Assembly: GCA_947631845.1 (NCBI GenBank)
Contig: CANRMY010000009.1
Coordinates: 1 to 54,666 of the forward strand
From: an uncultured Oscillospiraceae bacterium
GTDB lineage: Bacteria > Bacillota > Clostridia > Oscillospirales > Oscillospiraceae
Reading direction: 5' to 3'
DNA: 54,666 bases
Of this stretch, positions 1 to 7,188 are shown piece after piece (the stretch's first letter is position 1; each line of letters begins with the position of its first letter). The notes beneath the pieces were generated by a model that did not search any database, was not told the origin of the DNA, and saw only the letters and a program-made list of their open reading frames with translations. The position numbers and the translations under genes were made by a program.

Positions 1-54
1 TACCACCTTATTTGCCATTTTTAGTCATTCATACGCTCGTTTATGCTGGGCGTG

Positions 55-93
55 AGGTGGTTTTTTGACAGACTGAGCCGTAATATTACGGCT
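55..93. repeat. T-run/TTGACA motif followed by an 18-bp palindrome
   Basis: A run TTTTTTGACAGACTG (61-75) matches the 3' tail of the structured element copy at 49963-50158. It is followed by a perfect palindrome AGCCGTAATATTACGGCT (76-93) and a T-rich stretch. This could be the 3' end of a further, cut-off element copy plus a terminator-like hairpin. Bases 94-211 hold nothing else I can name. Confidence 0.35.
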
Positions 94-211
94 ACGATTT
101 TTCTTCGGTTGCACATAATTATTTTATCACACTTTCTGGCAAACTGCAATAACTTTCACGAAAGAATATTGATTTTGTCCCGGACGCTCTGTTGAAAAGG
201 CAAAACGCAAA

Positions 212-245
212 CCCGCCCCGGCAGACGCCGGAGCGGGTCTCAGTC
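212..245 (-). terminator. terminator after trxB-like gene
   Basis: A GC-rich inverted repeat (212-237) lies just past the stop of the minus-strand reductase gene. On the minus strand it is followed by a T-rich stretch, as in an intrinsic terminator for the first operon. Confidence 0.6.
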
Positions 246-260
246 TATAACCGCGTTTTA

Positions 261-1115
261 TTATTTATCCGCCAGGTACTCCACCACGCTGTGGGCGGCG
301 ACGTTGCCCTCGCCCACGGCCTTGGCGTACTGGTAGGGGCGGCCTGTGCAATCCCCCGCCGCGAAGACGCCGGGGAGGTTCGTGGCCATGGCCCTGTCCA
401 CGGCGATGTGGCCGTTCTCCGTCTCGAGACCGGGAAAGAGCGTGGAGAGGGCCACGGACTCCCGGAGGATGAAAACCCCATCCACGGGGATCATATCACC
501 GGAGGCGGTGCGCACGCCGGTGACGCGCTCCTCGCCCAGGATGGCGGCGGGCGTCACGCCCAACATCGTCACGTTCGTCAGATCCGCCCCGCAGTCCTTG
601 TACCCGGCGAAGAGGACGGCGCTGCCGGAGAGGCCGGAGAGGTAGTCCGCCTCGTGCTCGAAGCGCCGGGAGCCCAGGACGATGGCGATCCTCCTGCCCC
701 GGTACAGCTCCCCGTCGCAGGTGGCGCAGTAGCTGACGCCCCGGCCCAGAAGCTCGCTCTCCCCCGGCAAAGTCTTCGTGTTGGCGGCTCCGGTGGTGAG
801 GATCAGGGTCTTGGCCTCGTAGAAGTCGTTATCCGCCATCACCGCAAATCCGCGCCTCATACGGCTGACGGAGTTGACCATCTGCTCCGTGATCTGGATG
901 CCCATGGCGTCTAAATGCCGCAGATACGCCTCCCGAAGCTGCGCCCCGGTGCCGTTGGGAAGGCCCGGATAGTTGCGCACAAGCTCCGCCTTTCCCACCT
1001 TGGCGCTCAGCTCCCGGCTTCCGAACCAGATAAAGCTCTTGCCAAGAATTTTCAGATTCAGCGCCGCCGACACCCCCGCCGGGCCGGCGCCGATGATGGC
1101 GGTATCGTATACCAT
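261..1115 (-). CDS. thioredoxin reductase-like flavoprotein, probably ferredoxin- rather than NADPH-linked
   Basis: The 284-residue protein belongs to the TrxB flavoprotein family and should reduce the thioredoxin encoded just upstream. The FAD site GAGPAG is at residues 9-14, the redox site CATCD at 130-134, and the second FAD motif FAAGDC at 251-256. The middle domain, where NADPH enzymes carry GxGxxA and an HRR motif, reads VLGSRRFEHEA, so the usual NADPH signatures are missing. Known clostridial ferredoxin-dependent flavin thioredoxin reductases lack the same motifs, so a ferredoxin donor is inferred. It is the last gene of a minus-strand operon, 13 bp after the thioredoxin gene. Family assignment is firm; the electron donor is inference. 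Confidence 0.88.
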   Translation of the reverse strand: MVYDTAIIGAGPAGVSAALNLKILGKSFIWFGSRELSAKVGKAELVRNYPGLPNGTGAQLREAYLRHLDAMGIQITEQMVNSVSRMRRGFAVMADNDFYEAKTLILTTGAANTKTLPGESELLGRGVSYCATCDGELYRGRRIAIVLGSRRFEHEADYLSGLSGSAVLFAGYKDCGADLTNVTMLGVTPAAILGEERVTGVRTASGDMIPVDGVFILRESVALSTLFPGLETENGHIAVDRAMATNLPGVFAAGDCTGRPYQYAKAVGEGNVAAHSVVEYLADK

Positions 1116-1128
1116 GTCGCTCCCCCGC

Positions 1129-1443
1129 TCAGCCGTAGTAATACTGACCGATCTTCTCCGTCAGCTCGTCGTAGTCTAAAAGCCCCACGACCCGCTCCTT
1201 CAGCTCGCCGTTCATGACAAACATCACCGTGGGGACGGCGTCGATGTGGTTGTCGGTGCCCAGGCGCGGGTAGGCGGAGGTGTTGACCTTCACGATGTTG
1301 ACGAAGGGCAGCTCGGCGGCGATGTCCTCCAGATACCTTGCCAGCACCTTGCAGGGGCCGCAGGAGTCGGAGAAAAAGTCCACGATCACGAAACCGTCCC
1401 GGTAAAGCGCGTCGTAGTTATCGTAATTCGCGTAATTGATCAT
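1129..1443 (-). CDS. trxA: thioredoxin
   Basis: A 104-residue single-domain thioredoxin, the normal length. It has the canonical CGPC active site at residues 28-31 and the cis-proline segment AVPTVMFV further on. It is a cytoplasmic dithiol reductant for proteins. The start ATG follows AGGAGCG. It sits between the reductase-like flavoprotein and the trigger-factor-like gene, so the three are probably co-transcribed. A second, more divergent thioredoxin with a CGAC site occurs in the parallel module at 37197-37511. Confidence 0.93.
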   Translation of the reverse strand: MINYANYDNYDALYRDGFVIVDFFSDSCGPCKVLARYLEDIAAELPFVNIVKVNTSAYPRLGTDNHIDAVPTVMFVMNGELKERVVGLLDYDELTEKIGQYYYG

Positions 1444-1477
1444 GTTGATCGCTCCTTATTTAAAATTCATGTGATAT

Positions 1478-2380
1478 TCAGAGGGTGATGCCTTCTTTAA
1501 GCCGCTGGAGGGCCAGCAATTCCAACCCGTCCATGTAGTTCCCGCCCACCTCGTTGAGCAGGTATTCCAGCGCCGGGTGGTCCCGGCGGGCCGCCTCCGG
1601 GGTCTGGCCCCGGTCGGTAAAGCGACTGAGGTACGTCTCATAGTCCTCCACGGTGGGGGCTTTGCCGCAGCGCTCCAGATCCGCCAGCCCTAAAAGGGCG
1701 CACTGGAGGGAGAAGGTTCCGGCGTTGGCCATGCTCTCCCGGATAGCCCGGGCCGTCTCCTCGTCCAGCTCCTCCGGGATGTGGAGATTTTTCTGGGTAA
1801 GGGCGTTGGCGAAGGCCACCTCCCCGTCGTCCAGTTCAAATTCCGATGCGTTGATAATGCCGTTGGCCAGGGCCGGGTAGGCCTCGTCGGCGGCATCCTC
1901 CAGCTCCCCCTCCAGCTGCTTTCCCCGGCAATAGGTCAGGATATCCGCGCCGGTACGGATGTAGGAAAGCCCACAGCGGGCCGCCAGCGCGTCGTCCGGC
2001 TCCGGCAGGCGCTCCCGGCGGACGGCCTCCACCGTCACGGCGACGCTCTGGCCCTTGACGGTCACCTCCCCGGTCTTCCCCACGGGCCAGCCCAGGAGGG
2101 CGTTTTCCAGCTCTTTGGAGAAGAGCCCCAATCCCGCCCGGAAGCTCACGTGCTCCCGGTCAAAGCGGGGATTTTCGGACTTGCAGGAGACAGTCACCGT
2201 GTCCCGCTCCCCCACCTCCGGGGCCGCCTCCGTCACGGCGAACCGGCGGAGAAAATTATCCAGGTCGCGCCTATACCGCCCCTCATCGGCCTGAAGATGG
2301 GGCGTAAGCTCCGATAAGTCCACGCTCCAGGGGTCGCCGGAGCGCAGAAGCTTTGATTTCAGCGTCAATTTTTCAGCCAT
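1478..2380 (-). CDS. trigger factor-like peptidyl-prolyl isomerase lacking the ribosome-binding domain
   Basis: This 300-residue protein resembles the central and C-terminal parts of trigger factor. Residues about 60-125 look like the FKBP-type isomerase domain, ending in a segment resembling the trigger factor sequence that leads into the chaperone arms. The rest is acidic and helical like those arms. Canonical trigger factor is about 430 residues and starts with a ribosome-binding domain, which is absent here, so it may hold a dedicated client rather than nascent chains. The start follows AAAGGAGGAACTT. It lies between thioredoxin and an ABC exporter and has a paralogue in the same relative position at 37508-38380. 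Homology is judged by eye; the client is unknown. Confidence 0.7.
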   Translation of the reverse strand: MAEKLTLKSKLLRSGDPWSVDLSELTPHLQADEGRYRRDLDNFLRRFAVTEAAPEVGERDTVTVSCKSENPRFDREHVSFRAGLGLFSKELENALLGWPVGKTGEVTVKGQSVAVTVEAVRRERLPEPDDALAARCGLSYIRTGADILTYCRGKQLEGELEDAADEAYPALANGIINASEFELDDGEVAFANALTQKNLHIPEELDEETARAIRESMANAGTFSLQCALLGLADLERCGKAPTVEDYETYLSRFTDRGQTPEAARRDHPALEYLLNEVGGNYMDGLELLALQRLKEGITL

Positions 2381-2394
2381 AAGTTCCTCCTTTT

Positions 2395-4128
2395 TTATAC
2401 CGCGGCCATCTGGCGGAAGAGGGCGCTGTCGCGCCGGACGGCGCCTAAGTCGCCGCTGGCCTCCACCCGGCCGTTATTCAAAACCACAATGTTGTCCGCT
2501 TTTTCGATAAGCTTCATGTCGTGGCTGACCAGGATCACGGTCTTCCCGGCCATAGCGTCCCGCAGGCTCTCCAAAACCTTCTCCTCGTTCACCGCGTCGA
2601 TGCCGCTAGTGGCCTCGTCCATGATGAGGTAGTCGGGCCGCCGCAGTAAGATCCGCGCCGCCGCCAGCCGCTGGAGCTCGCCGCCGGAAAACTTGCCGTC
2701 AAATTTAGAGAGGGGCTCGTCCAGCCCCTGGGGCCGTGCGCTGATAAAGTCGTCGGCCTGGGCCGTGCGGGCGCACTCCATGATCTCCCCGTCCGTGACC
2801 TCACGCGTAAGGCCGTAGGTCAGATTCTCCCGGACCGTCCCCTTCACCATCTGGTCCCCCTGGAAGAGATACCCGAGACGGGAGCGCCACTGGCTCAGAT
2901 CCACCGCGTCCAGCCTGTCGTCCCCCAACCGGATCTGGCCGGAATCGGGGTCGTCGAACCGCTCTAAGAGCTTGATGACCGTGGATTTGCCGCTGCCGTT
3001 CTCCCCCACGATGGCTGTCACGCGCCCGGCGGGGATGGTAAAGCTCACGTCCCGCAGAACGTCCGTGCCCTCCGTATAGGCGAAGCTCACGTTTTCAAAG
3101 ACGATGTCCTGGTTCTCCGCGGGGACGTTCTCCCCGCCCTCCAGCCGCTCGTCCTCCATCTCCGAGAGCCGCGCGATGGTGGAGCAGGAGCCGTGGGCCT
3201 GCTTTAAGAGCTGCCACACGGCGGTGATCATGAAGGTGTTGGACATGAAGAGCATGAAGTAGTTATAGAGATTCACCATCTGCACCTGCTTCATAGTCCC
3301 CGCCCGGACCATGGCCGTGGCCACAAGCAGCAGGATGATCTCGTTGAAATAGCTGGAGAAGGAGCCGATGGGGCCCTGGAAGATGAAGCGGTTCTCCCGG
3401 CGCACGTCGGCCCGGTACTTCTCCTGGCTGGCCCGGACGCCCTTCTCATATTCCTCGTCCTCGGTGCGGCAGGTCTTGATGTGCAGAAGGTTGGGCAGCC
3501 GTTCCCCGAAAAAGCTGGTGATGGCGGCGTAGGCCGCGTTGGTAATGCGCTCCATGGTGAACTGCATCTTGCCGCAGGCCCAGGAGGTCAAAATGGTGAT
3601 GGGGATGGCCGACAGCATAATGAGGGACAGGGATTTGTAGAGCTTATACATCTTGGCGAAGTTTGTGTAGATGCCGTAGACGATGGACCAGAACTGGATG
3701 AGCACCGCCAGGGCCGCGTAGGCCCCCGCCGTGTCCTGGGTAACGCGGGAGACGAACCGCTGGGGATCCTCCTTATCATAGACGGACATGGGAAGGTGGA
3801 TGAGCTTGCGCCAGACGGTGTGCTGGACGTTCCGGCGGGTTATCCGGCCGGTCAGCTCGTTGAAGCTCCCCTGAAATGCCTCCATGAAGCCGTAGAACAC
3901 CGTCATAATGAGATACCCTGCCAGCCAGCCGCCCTCGGTGACGGCGCCGGTCATGATATCGGAGGTGTAGGGCACCAGCCGCGACTCCGCCTCCTTCACC
4001 CCAAAGCTGAGGATAAAGACGACGATCAGCATGACCCAGGGGATCTTCACCCTGCGGTAGAATTTGAAGAGCGCCTTCCAGGAGGACTTGGCGTCCATTT
4101 TGTTGTCTTTTTTCACTTCTTTACGCAT
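2395..4128 (-). CDS. ABC exporter half-transporter (fused membrane and ATPase domains)
   Basis: A 577-residue fused ABC exporter subunit. The N-terminal half carries the membrane helices, starting around residue 30. The ATPase half has Walker A GENGSGKST near residue 376, signature FSGGELQRL near 480, Walker B YLIMDEATSGID near 504 and the H-loop VSHD. The ATG at 4128 overlaps the end of the preceding gene by 8 bp (ATGCGTAA), showing it was the second of a pair. Its partner is reduced to a 3' fragment. ABC pairs of this type usually form heterodimers, so this copy may no longer make a working transporter unless it can homodimerise. Substrate unknown. Confidence 0.9.
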   Translation of the reverse strand: MRKEVKKDNKMDAKSSWKALFKFYRRVKIPWVMLIVVFILSFGVKEAESRLVPYTSDIMTGAVTEGGWLAGYLIMTVFYGFMEAFQGSFNELTGRITRRNVQHTVWRKLIHLPMSVYDKEDPQRFVSRVTQDTAGAYAALAVLIQFWSIVYGIYTNFAKMYKLYKSLSLIMLSAIPITILTSWACGKMQFTMERITNAAYAAITSFFGERLPNLLHIKTCRTEDEEYEKGVRASQEKYRADVRRENRFIFQGPIGSFSSYFNEIILLLVATAMVRAGTMKQVQMVNLYNYFMLFMSNTFMITAVWQLLKQAHGSCSTIARLSEMEDERLEGGENVPAENQDIVFENVSFAYTEGTDVLRDVSFTIPAGRVTAIVGENGSGKSTVIKLLERFDDPDSGQIRLGDDRLDAVDLSQWRSRLGYLFQGDQMVKGTVRENLTYGLTREVTDGEIMECARTAQADDFISARPQGLDEPLSKFDGKFSGGELQRLAAARILLRRPDYLIMDEATSGIDAVNEEKVLESLRDAMAGKTVILVSHDMKLIEKADNIVVLNNGRVEASGDLGAVRRDSALFRQMAAV

Positions 4129-4243
4129 TTTCGGCGCCCTCCTCTCCGCTCATGAGCTTTGTATAGAAGGGACTCACGTCCCGAAGCTCCTCGGGCGCGC
4201 CCTCCGCCGTGACCTGACCGGCCTCCATGACCACCACGTGGCT
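4121..4243 (-). pseudogene. 3' remnant of a second ABC exporter subunit
   Basis: About 40 codons survive, encoding a segment that resembles the region after the H-loop of an ABC ATPase (HVVVMEAGQVTAEG, then a short acidic tail). Upstream of about 4243 the minus-strand reading frame loses any ABC similarity, and the plus strand becomes convincing coding sequence instead. The stop overlaps the start of the complete ABC gene, exactly as intact pairs do elsewhere in the window. It is therefore the tail of a heterodimer partner removed by a rearrangement or by an assembly join. Confidence 0.75.
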
Positions 4244-4439
4244 GGCGGCCCGTGAGGGCAAGCCGCTTTTGGCCGAGTTTTTTGAGACGGAGTACAACAG
4301 GATCATGTACATCACCTATAAGCTGGCGGGCTTTGAGGATCAGGAGGAAAACGGCAGCGCCCTTCTCCTGCGCTACGCCGGGGACGAGCCCATCCCCATG
4401 CCGGACTATCTGCGTGTCACCGAGTCCGGAGTGAAGTGA
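4244..4439 (+). pseudogene. 3' fragment of an unrecognised gene
   Basis: The plus strand encodes about 64 residues of well-formed protein (from about GKPLLAEFFETEYNR to a C-terminal DYLRVTESGVK) ending in TGA at 4437-4439. It has no plausible own start: upstream the frame runs into the reverse complement of the ABC remnant. It looks like the C-terminus of another gene joined head-to-head with the truncated ABC gene. I do not recognise the family. Confidence 0.5.
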
Positions 4440-4496
4440 CCCGGAGGACGCGGGCCGGACAAGTTTCGCAAACGCCGCTGAAAAAAGAAATAATAA

Positions 4497-4544
4497 GGGG
4501 CTGTGAGAAAGGAGCAGGTATATGCTCCGTTTTTCACAGCCCCC
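4497..4544. repeat. GGGGCTGTGA palindrome, copy 1
   Basis: A 48-bp inverted repeat with arms beginning GGGGCTGTGA and ending TCACAGCCCC, with an inner GGAGCA/TGCTCC stem around TATA. Copies lie at 6894-6940 and 42661-42704. The first two share the same inner stem and bracket the AT-rich island. It could act as a terminator or be a small mobile palindrome. Confidence 0.75.
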
Positions 4545-4879
4545 TTGATTTGGCCCTATAAAGGCCTTTTACCGGCAAGCGTCTCAAGACGCGCCGAATT
4601 TCCGTCACTTGCATCACTTGCTCCATGACCCGTAAACGGGTTTATCCGCTTGTTTGCGACGTGTCAGTATTTGTAGTATGGCTTTATAGCGACTCGCTTC
4701 GCTCGATACTTTTAGCTAAAGCTGTTTTTGCCCCCGGCTAAGCCGGGGGTCATGTGACACAACGGAAGAGAGCTACCAGCGGGTGTTGGCAGCTCTCTTT
4801 TCTTAATGCGGGACTTTTTTCACAGCCCCCTCTTTTTGGATAATGTCAATCTATATAAAACGGTCGAGTTAAGTGCATT
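4545..4879. other. non-coding stretch with hairpins at the island edge
   Basis: No credible gene. It holds a hairpin CCCCCGGCTAAGCCGGGGG (about 4731-4749), an inverted repeat AGAGAGCT...AGCTCTCT (about 4769-4799) followed by TTTTCTT, and near 4810-4830 a lone half-site TTTTTTCACAGCCCCC matching one arm of the GGGGCTGTGA palindrome. This suggests layered insertion of small palindromic repeats. Confidence 0.5.
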
Positions 4880-5200
4880 TTAAATGTAGTATCCAAACCG
4901 AATGTCCGCAGAGCCAGGGGTGCTATAGGTGCTTGCCCGAATCCCCCAAGAAGTCCCATTCCTCGTTCCCGCTAAATAAAGCCCCTCACCAGCAAGCATA
5001 TTTGTTCTGTATGCAATGCTGACGCCATTTGCATTGGAAAAACCGCAATTCCATTTGGCTCCGGGCAAGCTTTCAGCATAGACCGCATAATTAAGGCCAA
5101 TGGACGTGAAATTATAAAAGTTGGGCGTATTGGCTGTGGACGGGGGTGCGCTAAGAATAAGATTTGGGAATCTCCTCAGCAGGAAAAAGTTGCCACACTG
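4880..5200 (-). pseudogene. C-terminal part of the secreted repeat protein, out of frame
   Basis: About 105 open codons with no good start continue the minus-strand gene at 5176-5892 in another frame. The sequence is Gly/Ser/Tyr/Asn-rich (for example NGVSIAYRTNMLAG and GTSWGIRASTYSTPGS) and looks like a small extracellular beta domain ending FGYYI. Adding one T to the T5 run just before the upstream stop would join the two parts into one protein of about 335 residues. It is most simply the detached C-terminus of that protein. A sequencing error in the homopolymer is the main alternative. Confidence 0.6.
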
Positions 5201-5892
5201 TTAGGCACAGCAATCTCATCGGCAGCATTTTGTTTGTCGTCATCATCAGCAGACGGAACTTCCCAATCCGCAGGGAAAATATCATAAAAATCAGGCAGTT
5301 CCTGCATGGTGTTGGTGTTAAAATCAATCCCCCCAGCCGTTACACCATCGTTCTCAGCCAAATATGTCCAGCTTTGGTTAAAAATAGCGGCGTTTCGCGC
5401 AGCAAGGATTTTTTCTTTCATTACAGGTGTGGCAGAATCAATGTCCATATATGCGTATTCTACCGCAGCGGACACCTCACAGCTTTCGGCTTCAATCGGC
5501 ATACAATCAGCACACGGGACGTCCCAATCCGCAGGGAAAAGATCATAAAAGTCCGGAAGGTCATATGTGGTGTTAGTCTTGATATCAATAGCTTTGACCG
5601 TTACACCATCGCACTCGGCCAGATTAGTCCAACTCTGGCTGAAAATTATAGTGTTCCGTGCATCAAGGATTTTTTCCTGCATGACGGGCGTAGCGGAGTC
5701 GATGTCCATATACGCATACTCTGCCGCAGCCATGACTTCGTTACTCAGAGCAACCTCAGTGTTGCTCCACGCCTTGGAAAGCGGCACGTCGCTTTTTACC
5801 TGTATCGGAGCTTCAGCCGCAAAAGCCGGTGTGCAGCCCAGAACGACTGCAACAGCAAATACAATTGCCAACAACATTTTGAGTTTTTTCAT
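5176..5892 (-). CDS. secreted protein with a tandem internal duplication, probably frameshifted at its 3' end
   Basis: The 238-residue product starts with a signal peptide (MKKLKMLLAIVFAVAVVLG, then an AFA-AE type cleavage site; the GC after the hydrophobic core could also be a weak lipobox). Two units of about 70 residues follow at roughly 55-125 and 140-210. Each runs from AEYAYMDIDSATPVM or VEYAYMDIDSATPVM to DLPDFYD or ELPDFYD and FPADW. The frame stops at TGA right after a T5 run, and a long open C-terminal segment continues in another frame. The ATG follows AAGGAGGACAC, and a TTGACA-17-TAAAAT promoter lies at 5985-6013. It is AT-rich compared with neighbours and divergent from a PadR gene. 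Family not recognised. Confidence 0.7.
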   Translation of the reverse strand: MKKLKMLLAIVFAVAVVLGCTPAFAAEAPIQVKSDVPLSKAWSNTEVALSNEVMAAAEYAYMDIDSATPVMQEKILDARNTIIFSQSWTNLAECDGVTVKAIDIKTNTTYDLPDFYDLFPADWDVPCADCMPIEAESCEVSAAVEYAYMDIDSATPVMKEKILAARNAAIFNQSWTYLAENDGVTAGGIDFNTNTMQELPDFYDIFPADWEVPSADDDDKQNAADEIAVPNSVATFSC

Positions 5893-5984
5893 GTCAATGT
5901 GTCCTCCTTTTTTTGGTAGATGAATTTCAAACGTACAATGTGCGGGATGAAAGCTTGATTATCCCTCCTTTCTTTGATATCTCA

Positions 5985-6013
5985 ATTTTATATCATTCTC
6001 AAAAAATTGTCAA
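5985..6013 (-). promoter_or_regulatory. promoter of the secreted repeat protein
   Basis: On the minus strand TTGACA (6008-6013) is followed after 17 bases by TAAAAT (5985-5990), a good vegetative sigma promoter upstream of the gene starting at 5892. Confidence 0.6.
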
Positions 6014-6041
6014 TACTAAAAAATATAAATAAGATAAGATT

Positions 6042-6086
6042 CATAAGAAAAAAGTTGTTGTTCATTTAAAATTCTTATGCTATAAT
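6042..6086 (+). promoter_or_regulatory. padR promoter with inverted-repeat operator candidate
   Basis: TTGTTC (6058-6063) and TATAAT (6081-6086) are separated by 17 bases. An inverted repeat CATAAGAA (6042-6049) and TTCTTATG (6072-6079) brackets the -35 box and abuts the -10 box. This is where an autoregulatory PadR repressor would be expected to bind. Operator identity is inferred. Confidence 0.6.
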
Positions 6087-6124
6087 TATAAATATTGTTG
6101 ATCATAAAGAAAGGGACGTTCGAT

Positions 6125-6475
6125 ATGGAAGAAAATTTAAAAAAGGCCCTATCTGAAATGTTGGTACTTGCTTTGCTCCACGAAAGAGACCATTATGCAT
6201 TGGAACTGGCTCCCGAAATTATGGAACGAAGTAATGGAGCAATTGCAATTACATTTCCATACGCAATTCTTTATCGCATGATTGAGCAACAGTATATTTG
6301 CGAGCTTCCGAAACGCATTGCTCCTGATGGACGCAGGAGGCAGTATTTTGGTATAACGGACACGGGCCGAAATTATTTTCAAGAAATTTTTATGACATAT
6401 AAAGCCTTTACCGACGGAGTAAATAACTTGGTTAGTAGTGTACTTTCGATAGGGGAAGGAGGTGCCAATCAATGA
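6125..6475 (+). CDS. PadR family transcriptional regulator
   Basis: The 116-residue protein has the PadR winged-helix layout: a first helix MLVLALLHERDHYALELAPEI, a recognition region around FPYAILYRMIEQQYI, and the wing ending DGRRRQYFGITDTGRNYF. A short C-terminal dimer helix follows. The ATG at 6125 is preferred over upstream alternatives because AAGAAAGGGA precedes it. It overlaps the next gene by 4 bp (ATGA), the usual arrangement of PadR with a DUF1700/HAAS partner. It probably represses its own operon and perhaps the divergent secreted protein gene through the inverted repeat at 6042-6079. Confidence 0.9.
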   Translation: MEENLKKALSEMLVLALLHERDHYALELAPEIMERSNGAIAITFPYAILYRMIEQQYICELPKRIAPDGRRRQYFGITDTGRNYFQEIFMTYKAFTDGVNNLVSSVLSIGEGGANQ

Positions 6476-6879
6476 AGGAACGCTATCTTCATTCCGTTCG
6501 CCTTTTGCTCGACTGCTCTCCCGAAGAAAGAGAACGCCTTTTGTCACGGCTTAATTGTGCAATATCTTCTTACTTGGAAGATGTTTCCGATGCCACAGAA
6601 ATTGATTTGGTTACAAACTTCGGCACACCAGAAGATTGTGCAGCGCGTTTATTGGAAGAATGTACACCAACATCACTTGTGGCAGTACGTCAGAAGAAAA
6701 ATTGTCACCGCCGCATTATAATGACGGTGCTGACAATTCTTTTGACAATTGCTATAGGAGTGGCAGTCTTTCTTTGGGCGCATGGTGGACTAATGATTAT
6801 ACAAACAGGTAAAGTGCAAATCAATTCAGGAGCGTCAATTTTATCACCAGGCCAAATTACATACCATTATGTCGGTTAG
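6472..6879 (+). CDS. DUF1700/HAAS-like membrane protein
   Basis: A 135-residue protein coupled to PadR by ATGA overlap. The N-terminal 65 residues form an acidic helical domain (RLLLDCSPEERERLLSRL, then VTNFGTPEDCAARLLEE) typical of the HAAS/DUF1700 proteins found next to PadR genes. One membrane helix follows at about 82-102 (IIMTVLTILLTIAIGVAVFLW), then a short extracytoplasmic tail. Relatives in this family often carry a longer C-terminal domain, so this may be a short version. It may tether or modulate the regulator. Function is inferred from context. Confidence 0.65.
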   Translation: MKERYLHSVRLLLDCSPEERERLLSRLNCAISSYLEDVSDATEIDLVTNFGTPEDCAARLLEECTPTSLVAVRQKKNCHRRIIMTVLTILLTIAIGVAVFLWAHGGLMIIQTGKVQINSGASILSPGQITYHYVG

Positions 6880-6893
6880 AAGCAAATTATATA

Positions 6894-6940
6894 GGGGCTG
6901 TGAAAAATGAGCAGTTATATGCTCGGCCTTTCACAGCCCC
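6894..6940. repeat. GGGGCTGTGA palindrome, copy 2
   Basis: A 47-bp inverted repeat nearly identical to 4497-4544, including the inner GAGCAG/TGCTC stem. It starts 15 bp after the stop of the DUF1700-like gene and marks the right edge of the AT-rich island. It can also serve as that operon's terminator. Confidence 0.75.
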
Positions 6941-7188
6941 TTATGGGGCGCGGGGCGGTTTGGTTTTCGCGGCTCCTTAACCTCCCCTTCGCAAGGGGAG
7001 GTGGCCCCGCAGGGCCGGTGGGGTCGAGAGGTAGTCGAGATCGGCATTGCCGTTCTACGGGGATTGGCATTCGTCCGGGCTTCGACCCCTCAGTCAGCTT
7101 CGCTGACAGCTCCCCTTACGAAGGGGAGCATAAAGTAATTGACCTCCACCGGCGAAGCCGGTGGAGGTCAATTACTTTATGCTCTTTT
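6941..7188. repeat. composite intergenic repeat with several hairpins
   Basis: No gene. A perfect CCTCCCCTTCGCAAGGGGAGG palindrome at 6981-7001 is followed by GC-rich sequence and a segment (about 7081-7128) of the type CAGCTTCGCTGACAGC...CTTACGAAGGGGAG. I associate that pattern with dispersed repeats of gut Firmicutes. It ends in a 59-nt perfect hairpin at 7126-7184. Confidence 0.6.
7126..7184 (-). terminator. 59-nt perfect hairpin after the SPFH gene
   Basis: Two perfectly complementary arms of about 27 nt meet at a CGAA-type loop (GCATAAAGTAATTGACC... and its reverse complement). It lies 4 bp beyond the SPFH stop. On the minus strand no long T-run follows, so termination may be only part of its role. 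The length and perfection exceed an ordinary terminator. Confidence 0.6.

Noticed and set aside
1478-2380. Canonical trigger factor (tig)
   Set aside because: The N-terminal ribosome-binding domain is missing, the protein is ~130 residues too short, and a paralogue occurs in the same unusual context.
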